64,000 nucleotides of DNA, taken from Muriicola sp041358175. Its GTDB lineage: Bacteria > Bacteroidota > Bacteroidia > Flavobacteriales > Flavobacteriaceae. The notes under the pieces were generated by a model that did not search any database, had not been told where the DNA came from, and worked only from the letters and a program-made list of their open reading frames with translations. This document shows, piece by piece, positions 1 through 9,343 of this stretch (its first letter is position 1; every line of letters starts with the position of its first letter). The DNA lies in assembly GCF_041358175.1 (NCBI RefSeq), contig NZ_JBGKBE010000001.1, positions 62,001 through 126,000 on the forward strand, read 5' to 3'. Made by a program: the position numbers and the translations under genes.

Positions 1-1224
1 ATCGGAGATGCAAGTTTCTTAAGAGCCTTCAGTATGTGGGTGATTTTAGATAATTACGGACAGGTGCCATTCAGAGACACACAGCTTCCTTCTTCAGCTT
101 TACCTGAAGTACTTACAGGACAGGCTGCTGTCGACTTTATCCTTGCAGATCTCGATCAGGCAATTGCTAACTTACCGACAGTTTCTGCCGGAAGTGGTGC
201 TACTTTAAATCGCGCCAGCAAAGCTGCTGCACGTCATTTAAAAGCCAAAGTACTTCTCAACAAGCATATCTACCTTGGTGGAAGTCCTGATTCAGGCGAC
301 ATGAATGAAGTGATTTCGCTCGTAGACCAAATTGCAGCCGATGGCTTCGCCTTACAAGGTGGTTTCTTTGATCTTTTTAGAGATCCTGCTGATACCGGTG
401 GAAATACTGAAACTATCTGGTCATTGTCAGCTTTGGCAACCGGAAACAGAATCTTCAATGGTCTTCATTACAACTCAACTGCCATTGGCGGTGGAGGTTG
501 GAACGGGTTCAGCACACTTGCAGAATACTATGATCTGTATGAAGGTGATGCAAACTCAAACCGCGTAGATCTTACCGGAGCTCCTTTAGATGGACAGGAA
601 GAACGTAGAGGTGGTGTACCTCCAGCAGGTAAGCCCTTTACAGGAGAACCTGGAACTACAGATAACGGTGGACTGGAAGATGGATCCAATGTAGGATTCG
701 GATATCTTGTTGGTCAGCAATATGCCCTTGACGGTACAGCCCTGACTGACAGAGCCGGTGCTCCTTTGACCTTTAAAAGAGATTTCGTAGACGGAACAGG
801 AGCTTCTAGTTTTATCAATAATGACGAGACTACAGGTATCCGAGTTATGAAATACAACCCTAGATATGGGGGTGGATTTGCAGGTCATGAAGTAATATTC
901 AGATATGCTGATGCCCACCTGATGAAAGCTGAAGCTATGTTGCGTAGCGGTGGTGATGCCACAGCTATGGTTAACGAACTACGTGTTCTTAGGGGGGCGA
1001 CTCCTCTTGGATCTGTAGGCGAGCAGGAATTGATCGACGAAAGAGGTCGTGAACTGTATCAGGAAGTATGGAGAAGGAATGACCTTATCCGTTTTGGTGA
1101 ATTCACCAGAGATTGGTTATTTAAAGAATCTTCAGAAATTGGAAACACTAGTCGTCACTTGTTCCCAATTCCTCCAACTCAATTGTTGGCGAACCCTAAC
1201 TTAGTACAAAACCCGGGATACTAA
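1..1224 (+). CDS. SusD/RagB-family outer-membrane glycan-binding lipoprotein (5' truncated)
   Basis: The frame is open from the first base, so this is the C-terminal ~407 residues of a longer protein; the signal peptide and lipobox lie outside the window. It matches the SusD/RagB family, surface lipoproteins that cap a SusC TonB-dependent channel and bind oligosaccharides or peptides. Visible family hallmarks are the early FLRAF segment followed by a YG-VP turn, the helical region with RASKAAARHLKAKVLLN, the late FRYADAHLMKAEA helix and a C-terminal block with DERGRELYQEVWRRNDLIRF ending in FPIPPTQL and NPGY. A SusC partner should lie just upstream. A terminator follows immediately, so it is probably the last gene of its operon. 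The xylBA genes behind it hint at a pentose-containing ligand, but that is context only. Confidence 0.93.
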   Translation: MGDASFLRAFSMWVILDNYGQVPFRDTQLPSSALPEVLTGQAAVDFILADLDQAIANLPTVSAGSGATLNRASKAAARHLKAKVLLNKHIYLGGSPDSGDMNEVISLVDQIAADGFALQGGFFDLFRDPADTGGNTETIWSLSALATGNRIFNGLHYNSTAIGGGGWNGFSTLAEYYDLYEGDANSNRVDLTGAPLDGQEERRGGVPPAGKPFTGEPGTTDNGGLEDGSNVGFGYLVGQQYALDGTALTDRAGAPLTFKRDFVDGTGASSFINNDETTGIRVMKYNPRYGGGFAGHEVIFRYADAHLMKAEAMLRSGGDATAMVNELRVLRGATPLGSVGEQELIDERGRELYQEVWRRNDLIRFGEFTRDWLFKESSEIGNTSRHLFPIPPTQLLANPNLVQNPGY

Positions 1225-1242
1225 TTCCTGAAATTATACTAA

Positions 1243-1273
1243 TAAAAACCCTGGCTTCGGCCGGGGTTTTTTA
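1243..1273 (+). terminator. Rho-independent terminator after the susD-like gene
   Basis: A nine-base-pair stem (AACCCTGGC / GCCGGGGTT, one G-T pair) closes on a TTCG tetraloop and is followed by a run of six T. It starts about 20 bases after the stop codon of the SusD-like gene and separates it from xylB. Confidence 0.85.
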
Positions 1274-1364
1274 TTTTCGGCCATAGAGTATCATAATCCC
1301 TGAATTCTTCCTTGCCCTTTACAACAGAATCTCCTACCTTTCTTTTTCCTCTTCCTGATTTAAT

Positions 1365-2846
1365 ATGTACTACCTGGGATACGACATTGGCAGTTCTTCT
1401 ATAAAAGTGGCTTTGATTGAAGCAGAAAGCGGCAAGACCATTGACATCCATAAGGAACCTGCCATGGAAATGCCCATAGAATCACCCCGGAAAGGATGGG
1501 CAGAACAGGATCCGGATCTCTGGTGGAACTACGTTTGTATCGGCACTCAAAAACTCCTTAAAAAATGCGCTGTTGATAAAAAAGAAATCACAGGCATAGG
1601 CATAGCGTATCAGATGCACGGCCTTGTGTTAACCGACAAGGAAGGAAATCCTTTGCGAAATGCCATTATCTGGTGTGATAGTCGCGCCGTAGATATCGGG
1701 GAGCAGGCAGCAGCAGATCTGGAAGGAGAATTCTGCACTTCTCACCTACTGAATACCCCGGGAAATTTTACGGCTTCAAAACTAAAATGGGTGAAAGAGA
1801 ATGAACCTGATATTTATAGCCAAATCAACTACTTTATGCTACCCGGCGACTATATTGCAGGTAAATTCACTAATGTCACTTCCACAACAATATCCGGCCT
1901 GACAGAAGGGATCTTCTGGGATTTCAAGGAAGAAAAACTATCAGCTCATCTTCTCCACTATTATGGAATTCAAAAAGAAATATTCCCTCCTATCGTTCCT
2001 ACCTTTGGCATGCAGGGTACTGTTTCAGCTCAGGCGGCCCGGGAAACAGGTTTAACAGAAGGAATTCCCCTGCTGTATCGTGCAGGGGATCAACCCAACA
2101 ATGCCCTTTCCCTGAATGTGTTTTCTCCGGGCGAAATTGCGATGACAGGGGGCACCTCTGCAGTAGCGTACACTATTAGTGATCAACTCAGAACAAAGGA
2201 GATACACAGGATCAATACTTTTGCCCATGTAAATTATTCACCTGACAGACCTTCCCTTGGAAAGCTGTTGTGTATAAATGGTGCAGGAATTCAATACAGG
2301 TGGTTAAAAGAGCACCTGAAAGTCGATTCCTATGATGAAATGAATGACCTGGCCAATGAAATTAACCCAGGATCTGATGGTTTATTGATTTATCCTTTTG
2401 GCAATGGGGCCGAACGAATCCTTTTCAATAAAAACCCCGGGGCTTCAATCTTGCATCTCGACTTAAATCGGCATTCTACTGCCCACCTTTGCCGGGCAAC
2501 TTTGGAAGGGATTGCCTTTTCACTCATGTATGGCATCGATATCCTGATTTCGGAAGGCCTGAAACCCAAAGTAATCAGGGCCGGAAATGACAACCTTTTC
2601 AAATCGGTTGTCTTTGCCCAAACCATGTGTAACCTGATAGGTCATCCAATAGAAATATACAACACCACAGGGGCAGTAGGGGCAGCCAGGGCCTGTATGA
2701 TTCACCAATACGGATTTAAGGCTTTTAGCAAGATCGTGATGAGTAATGACCTCGTTCATACTTGTACACCAGAAAAAGAAAATAAACCAATTTCTCAGGC
2801 CTATCAGCTGTGGAAAGAGAAACTGGACTCACAAATAAATCAATAG
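1365..2846 (+). CDS. xylB: Xylulokinase, FGGY family
   Basis: Predicted to phosphorylate D-xylulose to xylulose 5-phosphate in the cytoplasm, the second step of the isomerase route of xylose use. At 493 residues it has the usual FGGY kinase length. The N-terminal GYDIGSSSIKVALIE is the phosphate-binding loop of the actin-like fold; the KGWAEQDPDLWW segment and QMHGLVL are typical of xylulokinases; RAGDQPNNAL carries the probable catalytic Asp; TGGTSAV lies in the second lobe. Only four bases separate it from xylA, so the two are almost certainly co-transcribed. The assignment to xylulose rather than another FGGY substrate rests on motifs plus the adjacent xylose isomerase. No Shine-Dalgarno sequence is seen before the ATG. 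Confidence 0.95.
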   Translation: MYYLGYDIGSSSIKVALIEAESGKTIDIHKEPAMEMPIESPRKGWAEQDPDLWWNYVCIGTQKLLKKCAVDKKEITGIGIAYQMHGLVLTDKEGNPLRNAIIWCDSRAVDIGEQAAADLEGEFCTSHLLNTPGNFTASKLKWVKENEPDIYSQINYFMLPGDYIAGKFTNVTSTTISGLTEGIFWDFKEEKLSAHLLHYYGIQKEIFPPIVPTFGMQGTVSAQAARETGLTEGIPLLYRAGDQPNNALSLNVFSPGEIAMTGGTSAVAYTISDQLRTKEIHRINTFAHVNYSPDRPSLGKLLCINGAGIQYRWLKEHLKVDSYDEMNDLANEINPGSDGLLIYPFGNGAERILFNKNPGASILHLDLNRHSTAHLCRATLEGIAFSLMYGIDILISEGLKPKVIRAGNDNLFKSVVFAQTMCNLIGHPIEIYNTTGAVGAARACMIHQYGFKAFSKIVMSNDLVHTCTPEKENKPISQAYQLWKEKLDSQINQ

Positions 2847-2850
2847 CATT

Positions 2851-4176
2851 ATGGCATTACTCGGAGATCAGGAATTTTTTAAAGGAATTCAGCCAATTCA
2901 GTATGAGGGGCCCGAATCAGATAACCCCCTCTCATACAAGTACTACAACCCGGAACAAGTGGTTGCCGGAAAGCTAATGAAAGATCATTTTAAATTTGCT
3001 GTAGCCTACTGGCATTCCTTTTGTGGCCAGGGGGCCGATCCCTTTGGAGCCGGAACTCAATCCTTTCCATGGGACTTACCCCGGGACCCTGTTGAAGCGG
3101 CAAAGGCCAAAGCAGATGCCGCTATTGAATTTATTACCAAATTGGGGTTCGACTATTATTGTTTCCACGATTATGACCTTATTCAGGAAGGAGATAGCCT
3201 TGCAGAATCAGAAAAAAGACTGGGGAAAATTGTACCCTACTTAAAGGCGAAACAAAAAGAATCTGGTGTTAAGGTACTCTGGGGAACGGCTAATTGTTTC
3301 TCACATCCCAGGTATATGAATGGGGCTGCTACAAATCCTGATTTCGAGGTCGTGGCCCGAGCCGGGGCACAAATTAAACTGGCACTGGATATAACGCTGG
3401 AACTCGGAGGGGAGAACTATGTCTTTTGGGGCGGACGGGAAGGCTATATGTCACTTTTAAACACCGATCTGAAACGCGAACAAGACCATATGGGACGATT
3501 CCTGGGAATGGCACGCGACTATGCCCGGAAGCATGGATTTAAAGGGAATTTCTTTGTGGAACCAAAACCCATGGAGCCTATGAAACATCAGTACGATTTT
3601 GATGCCGCTACAGTGATTGGGTTTTTAAATCACTTTGATCTGCAAAATGATTTTAAACTCAACTTAGAATTTAACCACGCTACCCTGGCTAACCATACGA
3701 TGCAACACGAAATGGCCGTTGCTGCATCACACAACATGCTGGGAAGCCTGGACGCTAACCGAGGGGACTACCAGAATGGCTGGGATACAGATCAATTCCC
3801 TAACAACCTCTATGAAATTACCGAAGCCATGCTCATATTCCTGATGGAAAGTGGCTTACAAGGTGGGGGTATCAATTTTGATGCTAAGATCAGAAGGAAT
3901 TCCACGGATATGGATGATATTTTCCATGCACATATCGGAGGTGTCGACACTTTTGCTAAAGCCCTGATAGCTGCAGATCGCGTCTTGACAAACTCTCCCT
4001 ATAAATCCTTTCTGGGAGAGCGATACAGTTCTTTTGATTCAGGAGATGGAAAAGCTTTCGAATCTGGAAAGTTGACCCTGGAAGATCTATATCGGATCGC
4101 TAATCAATCAGGGGAACCTCCGCTTCGCAGTGGCAAACAGGAGATGCTCGAAAATATCCTTAATCAGTACCTTTAA
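2851..4176 (+). CDS. xylA: Xylose isomerase
   Basis: Metal-dependent aldose-ketose isomerase converting D-xylose to D-xylulose in the cytoplasm. The 441-residue length matches the longer class II enzymes. Visible are the catalytic CFHDYDL segment (His near residue 106, Asp near 109), the WGGREGY block, FVEPKPMEP, LEFNHATLANHTMQHE and the metal-binding NFDAKIRRNS/TDMDDIFHAHI region. It follows xylB by four bases in a xylBA operon and converges with the sodium/sugar symporter on the other strand. Together the three genes give uptake, isomerisation and phosphorylation of xylose. Confidence 0.97.
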   Translation: MALLGDQEFFKGIQPIQYEGPESDNPLSYKYYNPEQVVAGKLMKDHFKFAVAYWHSFCGQGADPFGAGTQSFPWDLPRDPVEAAKAKADAAIEFITKLGFDYYCFHDYDLIQEGDSLAESEKRLGKIVPYLKAKQKESGVKVLWGTANCFSHPRYMNGAATNPDFEVVARAGAQIKLALDITLELGGENYVFWGGREGYMSLLNTDLKREQDHMGRFLGMARDYARKHGFKGNFFVEPKPMEPMKHQYDFDAATVIGFLNHFDLQNDFKLNLEFNHATLANHTMQHEMAVAASHNMLGSLDANRGDYQNGWDTDQFPNNLYEITEAMLIFLMESGLQGGGINFDAKIRRNSTDMDDIFHAHIGGVDTFAKALIAADRVLTNSPYKSFLGERYSSFDSGDGKAFESGKLTLEDLYRIANQSGEPPLRSGKQEMLENILNQYL

Positions 4177-4196
4177 ACATTCGTCCTGATGGAGGC

Positions 4197-5849
4197 CTAT
4201 TTTGCGAAATAAATATAAATTCCAATCACTATTGCCACGATAATAAGACCCATTTGCCTGACGTATTTGAATGGAGTGATCTCCACCTGTTCAGTATACT
4301 CCTGCACATAAGGCGTGGCACGGGGTTTGAATTTACCGATCAGCAGCATAATCGCAATGTTGGCGACAAACAATATGGCCATCACATGTAAATAATGAGG
4401 GTAGGCATCTGCCTCAACAAGGGCTAATTCCGACGGATCCGTCACACCATTAGCCTTTGCAGTTTCCAACGCAGACGCTACAAATTTCGGTTGCAACCAG
4501 AATTGGGAAATAATGTAAAGTACCGATCCTGAAATAATTCCAATTTTGGCGGCTATGGCCGGAACCCTCTTGGTGAGGTAACCAATAACGATGATCGTCA
4601 GAATAGGAATGCTGTAAATCCCATTGATTTCCTGCAGGTAATTGAATAAACTCCCTGCATTGGCAATCATAGGCGCAATAAACATTGCCGCCAGTGCAAG
4701 ACACACCCCGAATATCTTCCCATACTTAACCACCGTTTTTTCGGGGGCTTCTTTATTGATGTGTTGTTTGTAAATATCAATCCCAAATAAGGTGACTGAA
4801 CTGTTGAGTACACTATTGAAGGAACTTAAAATAGCTCCAAAAAGTACAGCAGCAAAAAATCCGATCAGGGGTTTTGGTAAAACGGCCCGAACCAGTTCTG
4901 GATATGCCAGGTCGCTCGATGCAAGTCCGCCCTCAAAATAATGATAAGCGATCATTCCCGGCAATACTAAAATCAGTGGTCCCAGTATCTTTAAAAAAGA
5001 AGCCAGCAACAAGCCTTTCTGTCCTTCAGCCAGGTTCTTGGCTGCCAGTGCCCTCTGTATGATCTGCTGATTTGTGCCCCAGTAAAAGAGCTGTACCAGC
5101 ATCATCCCGGTAAATATGGTAGAGAACGGAACTTCCTGCCCGGGTTCTCCTGTTGAATCGAAGCGTTCAGGATTGGTCGCCATAAGGGCTTCCAGGCCGT
5201 TAAATACACTTCCATCCCCTATAGCCATCAGTCCGAAAATCGGAATCAGAATACCTCCTACAATCAATCCAATTGCATTGATACTATCCGAAACAGCAAC
5301 GGCTTTTAAACCCCCGAATACGGCATAGATCGACCCAATAATACCTATTCCCCAGATACAGACTACAAGGGCTGTTTTATCCGATACATTTAAGAGTTCC
5401 GGCACATTGAACATACCACTAATTGCAACAGATCCCGAGTACAGGATTACAGGGAGTAATACAACGACATAGCCCGTAAGAAAGAGACCTGAGGTGATGG
5501 TCTTGGTAGTCACGTCAAACCGCTTTGCAAGGAACTGTGGCACGGTGGTTAATCCACCCTTCAGATATCTTGGAAGAAGGAAAACAGCTGTTACAACGAT
5601 GGCTATGGCAGCAAGTGTTTCCCAGGCCATAACCGACAAACCATCCTTATATGCACTGCCATTTAGGCCGACAATTTGTTCAGTTGATAAATTGGTCAGG
5701 AGAAGTGAACCTGCAATGACCCCGGCCGTTAAACTACGTCCCCCCAGGAAATAGCCGTCGGAAGATGTTTCATCGGTGGTTCGGGTTGCAAAATATGAGA
5801 TTATGGCCACCAGAGAAGTGAAGCCTATAAAAGAGATGATACCAATCAT
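4197..5849 (-). CDS. Sodium:solute (SGLT/YidK-like) symporter, probable xylose or other sugar uptake
   Basis: A 550-residue polytopic membrane protein of the sodium:solute symporter (SSS) family. The N-terminal part contains GYFLGGRSLTAGVIAGSLL, NLSTEQIVGLNGSAYKDG and LPRYLKGG, closely resembling the E. coli YidK / Vibrio SGLT branch that co-transports sugars with sodium; later segments include VFGGLKAVAVSDSINAIGL, the FYWGTNQQIIQRALAAK block and FGAILSSFNSVLNSS. About 13-14 hydrophobic segments are visible. It lies 20 bases from the end of xylA on the opposite strand, which suggests xylose as substrate. The substrate cannot be read from the sequence alone. Its upstream region carries a direct repeat that might be an operator. 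Confidence 0.88.
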   Translation of the reverse strand: MIGIISFIGFTSLVAIISYFATRTTDETSSDGYFLGGRSLTAGVIAGSLLLTNLSTEQIVGLNGSAYKDGLSVMAWETLAAIAIVVTAVFLLPRYLKGGLTTVPQFLAKRFDVTTKTITSGLFLTGYVVVLLPVILYSGSVAISGMFNVPELLNVSDKTALVVCIWGIGIIGSIYAVFGGLKAVAVSDSINAIGLIVGGILIPIFGLMAIGDGSVFNGLEALMATNPERFDSTGEPGQEVPFSTIFTGMMLVQLFYWGTNQQIIQRALAAKNLAEGQKGLLLASFLKILGPLILVLPGMIAYHYFEGGLASSDLAYPELVRAVLPKPLIGFFAAVLFGAILSSFNSVLNSSVTLFGIDIYKQHINKEAPEKTVVKYGKIFGVCLALAAMFIAPMIANAGSLFNYLQEINGIYSIPILTIIVIGYLTKRVPAIAAKIGIISGSVLYIISQFWLQPKFVASALETAKANGVTDPSELALVEADAYPHYLHVMAILFVANIAIMLLIGKFKPRATPYVQEYTEQVEITPFKYVRQMGLIIVAIVIGIYIYFAK

Positions 5850-5865
5850 GGTTACGGGAAGTTAG

Positions 5866-5897
5866 TTAGTTTGTTCGTCTAAATATATTAGTTTATT
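5866..5897. repeat. Direct repeat in the symporter upstream region
   Basis: TTAGTTTGTT (5866-5875) recurs as TTAGTTTATT (5888-5897), starts 22 bases apart, about two helical turns. It lies 17-48 bases upstream of the symporter start codon in the AT-rich divergent region. It could bind a sugar-responsive regulator, but no regulator gene is adjacent. Confidence 0.35.
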
Positions 5898-6004
5898 TGC
5901 AAACGACTCCCTGAATAGCTCAATATTCAGATCAAGGGGAATTCATTTGACGTCTTAAGGCCAAAGTAGGACCCAGCTTATTTCCAACTTCGTAACGGAT
6001 TGAG

Positions 6005-6012
6005 TATCTTGC
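6005..6012 (+). promoter_or_regulatory. Candidate -7 element of the FG-GAP/haloperoxidase operon
   Basis: TATCTTGC lies 20 bases before the ATG of the first large lipoprotein gene. It resembles the Bacteroidetes -7 core TANNTTTG with one T missing. The same extended string TATCTTGC(A/G)TCCC is found before the ABC exporter gene at 52392, which supports it. No clear -33 TTTG is seen. Confidence 0.4.
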
Positions 6013-6032
6013 ATCCCTCTTTCTAAAGCATA

Positions 6033-9000
6033 ATGAAACGGATTTTAAGGTATACTGTATTGCTTTCGATTGTTTTCTCCGGATGCCAGAAATCCCATAA
6101 TAAACGTTTCGAAAAACTGAGTGCATCCCGGACCGGTATTCAATTTAACAATACCCTTACGGAAACTCCTGAACTCAATATCCTCAACTATCTGTATTTC
6201 TTTAACGGGGCCGGAGTAGCCGCTGCTGATTTCAATAACGACAGGCTTGTGGATCTCTATTTTACCTCCAACCAGGAGGCAGATCGACTTTATCTAAATC
6301 AGGGTGATTTTAACTTCCTTGACATTACTGAAGCTGCTGGAATTGACAATTCAGGGAACTGGACAACGGGAGTAACTCACACCGATATCAACAATGATGG
6401 TTTGCTGGATATCTATGTCTGTAAAGTGGGGAATTTCAGAAATATCCGGGGAAAGAACTTACTGTTTGTCAACCAGGGAAGCAACGAAGACGGAATTCCT
6501 ACATTTAAGGAAGATGCCGCGTCATATGGCCTCGACTTTAGTGGGTTTTCTACTCAGGCCGCCTTTCTCGACTATGACCTTGACGGTGATCTTGATATGT
6601 TCCTACTCAATCATTCCGTCCACCCCAATATGACCTATGGAAAGGGTTCTCAACGAATACAATCCGATCCAGCTTCCGGTGACCGACTATTCAGAAATGA
6701 CAATGGCCATTTTCGCGATATCTCAGAAGAAGCCGGGATTTACCAGGGAAGAATAGGTTATGGATTAGGAATAGGCATTAGTGACCTGAATGAAGATGGA
6801 TATCCCGATATCTATATCGGCAACGATTTCTTTGAGAATGACTATCTCTATATCAATCAAAAAGATGGAACTTTTAAAGAAATCATTTCCGAGGATGTTA
6901 GGGCCATAGGACATACCACTCACTTTTCAATGGGCAATGATCTCGCCGATATAAATAATGACGGTTTAACAGATATCATATCTCTCGATATGCTGCCCGA
7001 AGATCTGGAAACCTATAAGACATCCGGACTTGAATATCCGTTTCCGTCCTACCAGTACTATTTAAAAAATGGATATGCGCCTCAGTACATGCAAAATACA
7101 CTACATCTCAATCTTGGAAATGAGTCGTTTAGCGAAATAGGACAACTTGCCGGAATTTCGGCAACGGAATGGTCCTGGAGTGTTTTGCTGGCCGACTATG
7201 ACAATGACGGCCATAAGGATGCCTTTATCTCCAATGGCATCAAAAGGGCCACAAATGACATGGACTTTATCAATTTCATTTCTAATGATGCCATACAAAA
7301 GCGATTAGCTACAGGCATGTCTCTTGAGGACATGGCTTTTATCGAAGAAATCCCCCAGAAAAAAACTTCTAATTATTTTTTGAAAAATACAGGACTTCTT
7401 TCCTTTGAAGATGTTACTACTTCCTGGTATGAGAAAACGCCTACTTTTTCGAATGGAGCAGTTTATGCCGATCTGGACAATGATGGAGATCTCGATGTTG
7501 TCGTCAATAACGTAGACGAAGAAGCCCTGATACTGAATAATTTGAGTTCAGGGAATCTGAACACCAACTTCCTTAAAATATCACTTCAGGGGGGCCCGAA
7601 AAACACCTTTGGTGTTGGTGCAAGGGTGATGGTTTATGCCGGTGGCTCGGAACAATTGCAGGAACAGTTTGTCTCCAGGGGATTTTTATCAGCTGTTCCA
7701 CCCGAACTTCATTTCGGTTTAGGAGATGCCGATAAAATTGATTCCGTGAAGGTTATTTGGCCCAATGGTATGAGTGAGGTTCTCCCCTCCCCTGACATAA
7801 ACAAAAGAATTTTCCTAAGTGAAGCCGAAGCAAAGGATTCCGCAAGAGTTCTCTTTAGAAAAGACACCCGGGAGGTACGTTTAACTTCTACCCAAACTGT
7901 AATACCCTTCAGGCACAAAGAACCTGCCACTCTCGAATTTGACCGGGATCCCATGGTCCCCTTTGCCAATTCCAATGAGGGGCCGGATATATCTGTGGCT
8001 GATCTCAACAATGATGGACGGGAGGATCTGTTTATAAGTGGGGCTAAGGCGCAGGCCTCCGGACTATTCATTCAACAGGAAGACGGTAGTATGATTTCCT
8101 CACAGCAAGATCTTTTTGAAATTGATGAGATGAACGAGGACGTTTCACATGTTGTGTTCGATGCTAATGGGGATTCATGGCCCGATCTCCTGGTTGTGAG
8201 CGGTGGAAATGAGTTCAGGGAAGGTAAAAGACTTCAACCCAGGCTATATATCAATCAGAAAAGCCGGTTTGTAAAAGATTCACTTCAGTTTTCCGACCTG
8301 GAGATAAATGCTTCGAAGGTTAAAGCATATGATCTTCAGAACGATGGGGATTTAGACCTGCTCATTGCTTCTGATCAGCTACCGTTAGAATTTGGCTCTT
8401 CCAGCAGGCAATATGTCTATTTAAATGACGGGAAGGGAAATTTTAAAGCAGACACTTCTGATGCCTACAGGGAATTTATTCAATTGCCAAGTGTAAAGGA
8501 CTTTTTATGGGCAGATATAGATAAAGACGGTGAAGAAGATCTGATCGTATCGGGATACTGGGAGCCCATAAAAGTCCTGAAAAGTGTCGATGGAAAACTC
8601 AGGCTGATGGAAAACAATGGTCTGGATCAAACCAACGGTTGGTGGAATACTCTTGATGCAGCAGATTTTGACAAGGATGGAGACCTCGATCTTATTGCCG
8701 GAAACTGGGGTTTAAACAGCAGATTAAAAGCAAGCAGGGAGTTCCCCATCACCCTTTACAGAGCCGATTTTGACGAGAACGGCACCATTGATCCCCTTGT
8801 AACCTACTTTGAGGGAGGAAAAGAAACTCCTTTTGCCTCAAAAGATGAGCTGGTAAAGCAGATGCCTTTTCTGAATAAAGAATTTCTGTCATATAAAAGC
8901 TTTGCCAGAGCAAATCTGGAGGATTTGTTTTCAAAATCCTCCCTGGAAAAAGCCGATAAAAAGCAACTATATGAACTTAAGAGCATCTACCTTGTGAATG

Positions 9001-9338
9001 ATGGCAAAGGGAACTTTACCTCTAGAGAAATTCCTCGTATAGCACAAGCCACCATTACACACGACATTTTTGTTGACGACTTTGACGGAGATAATTTTCA
9101 TGATTTGTTACTCGTGGGGAATACCTATGAAATAAGTACTCAATTGGGTAGGTTGGATGCATCACATGGCATAATTTTGCTAAACGATAAAAAGGGGAAT
9201 TTCAATTGGATCCAAACCCCCGGGATCAACATATCAGGCCCTGCGAGAGCAATCGAGCGAATCAGAATTAAGGAACAAGACTTTTTAATAATCGGGATCA
9301 ATGATGGCCCCCCGCTTATGATTAAATACAAGGAATAA
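6033..9338 (+). CDS. FG-GAP/VCBS-repeat, ASPIC/UnbV-domain lipoprotein, tandem copy 1
   Basis: An 1101-residue exported lipoprotein (hydrophobic leader ending FSGC near residue 18). Its N-terminal half is a seven-bladed-propeller type array of FG-GAP/VCBS repeats with Ca-binding loops such as DYDLDGDLD, DINNDGLLD and DLDNDGDLD. An ASPIC/UnbV domain follows at about 510-585 (GVGARVMVY, then LHFGLGDADKIDSVKVIWPNG). A second FG-GAP array fills the C-terminal half (DFDKDGDLDLIAGNWG). This is the CRTAC1-like architecture common in marine Bacteroidetes next to SusCD systems; its molecular function is unknown, and surface carbohydrate or protein binding is an inference. It is the first gene of a six-gene operon and a paralogue of the next two. 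Confidence 0.9.
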   Translation: MKRILRYTVLLSIVFSGCQKSHNKRFEKLSASRTGIQFNNTLTETPELNILNYLYFFNGAGVAAADFNNDRLVDLYFTSNQEADRLYLNQGDFNFLDITEAAGIDNSGNWTTGVTHTDINNDGLLDIYVCKVGNFRNIRGKNLLFVNQGSNEDGIPTFKEDAASYGLDFSGFSTQAAFLDYDLDGDLDMFLLNHSVHPNMTYGKGSQRIQSDPASGDRLFRNDNGHFRDISEEAGIYQGRIGYGLGIGISDLNEDGYPDIYIGNDFFENDYLYINQKDGTFKEIISEDVRAIGHTTHFSMGNDLADINNDGLTDIISLDMLPEDLETYKTSGLEYPFPSYQYYLKNGYAPQYMQNTLHLNLGNESFSEIGQLAGISATEWSWSVLLADYDNDGHKDAFISNGIKRATNDMDFINFISNDAIQKRLATGMSLEDMAFIEEIPQKKTSNYFLKNTGLLSFEDVTTSWYEKTPTFSNGAVYADLDNDGDLDVVVNNVDEEALILNNLSSGNLNTNFLKISLQGGPKNTFGVGARVMVYAGGSEQLQEQFVSRGFLSAVPPELHFGLGDADKIDSVKVIWPNGMSEVLPSPDINKRIFLSEAEAKDSARVLFRKDTREVRLTSTQTVIPFRHKEPATLEFDRDPMVPFANSNEGPDISVADLNNDGREDLFISGAKAQASGLFIQQEDGSMISSQQDLFEIDEMNEDVSHVVFDANGDSWPDLLVVSGGNEFREGKRLQPRLYINQKSRFVKDSLQFSDLEINASKVKAYDLQNDGDLDLLIASDQLPLEFGSSSRQYVYLNDGKGNFKADTSDAYREFIQLPSVKDFLWADIDKDGEEDLIVSGYWEPIKVLKSVDGKLRLMENNGLDQTNGWWNTLDAADFDKDGDLDLIAGNWGLNSRLKASREFPITLYRADFDENGTIDPLVTYFEGGKETPFASKDELVKQMPFLNKEFLSYKSFARANLEDLFSKSSLEKADKKQLYELKSIYLVNDGKGNFTSREIPRIAQATITHDIFVDDFDGDNFHDLLLVGNTYEISTQLGRLDASHGIILLNDKKGNFNWIQTPGINISGPARAIERIRIKEQDFLIIGINDGPPLMIKYKE

Positions 9339-9343
9339 ATCCA

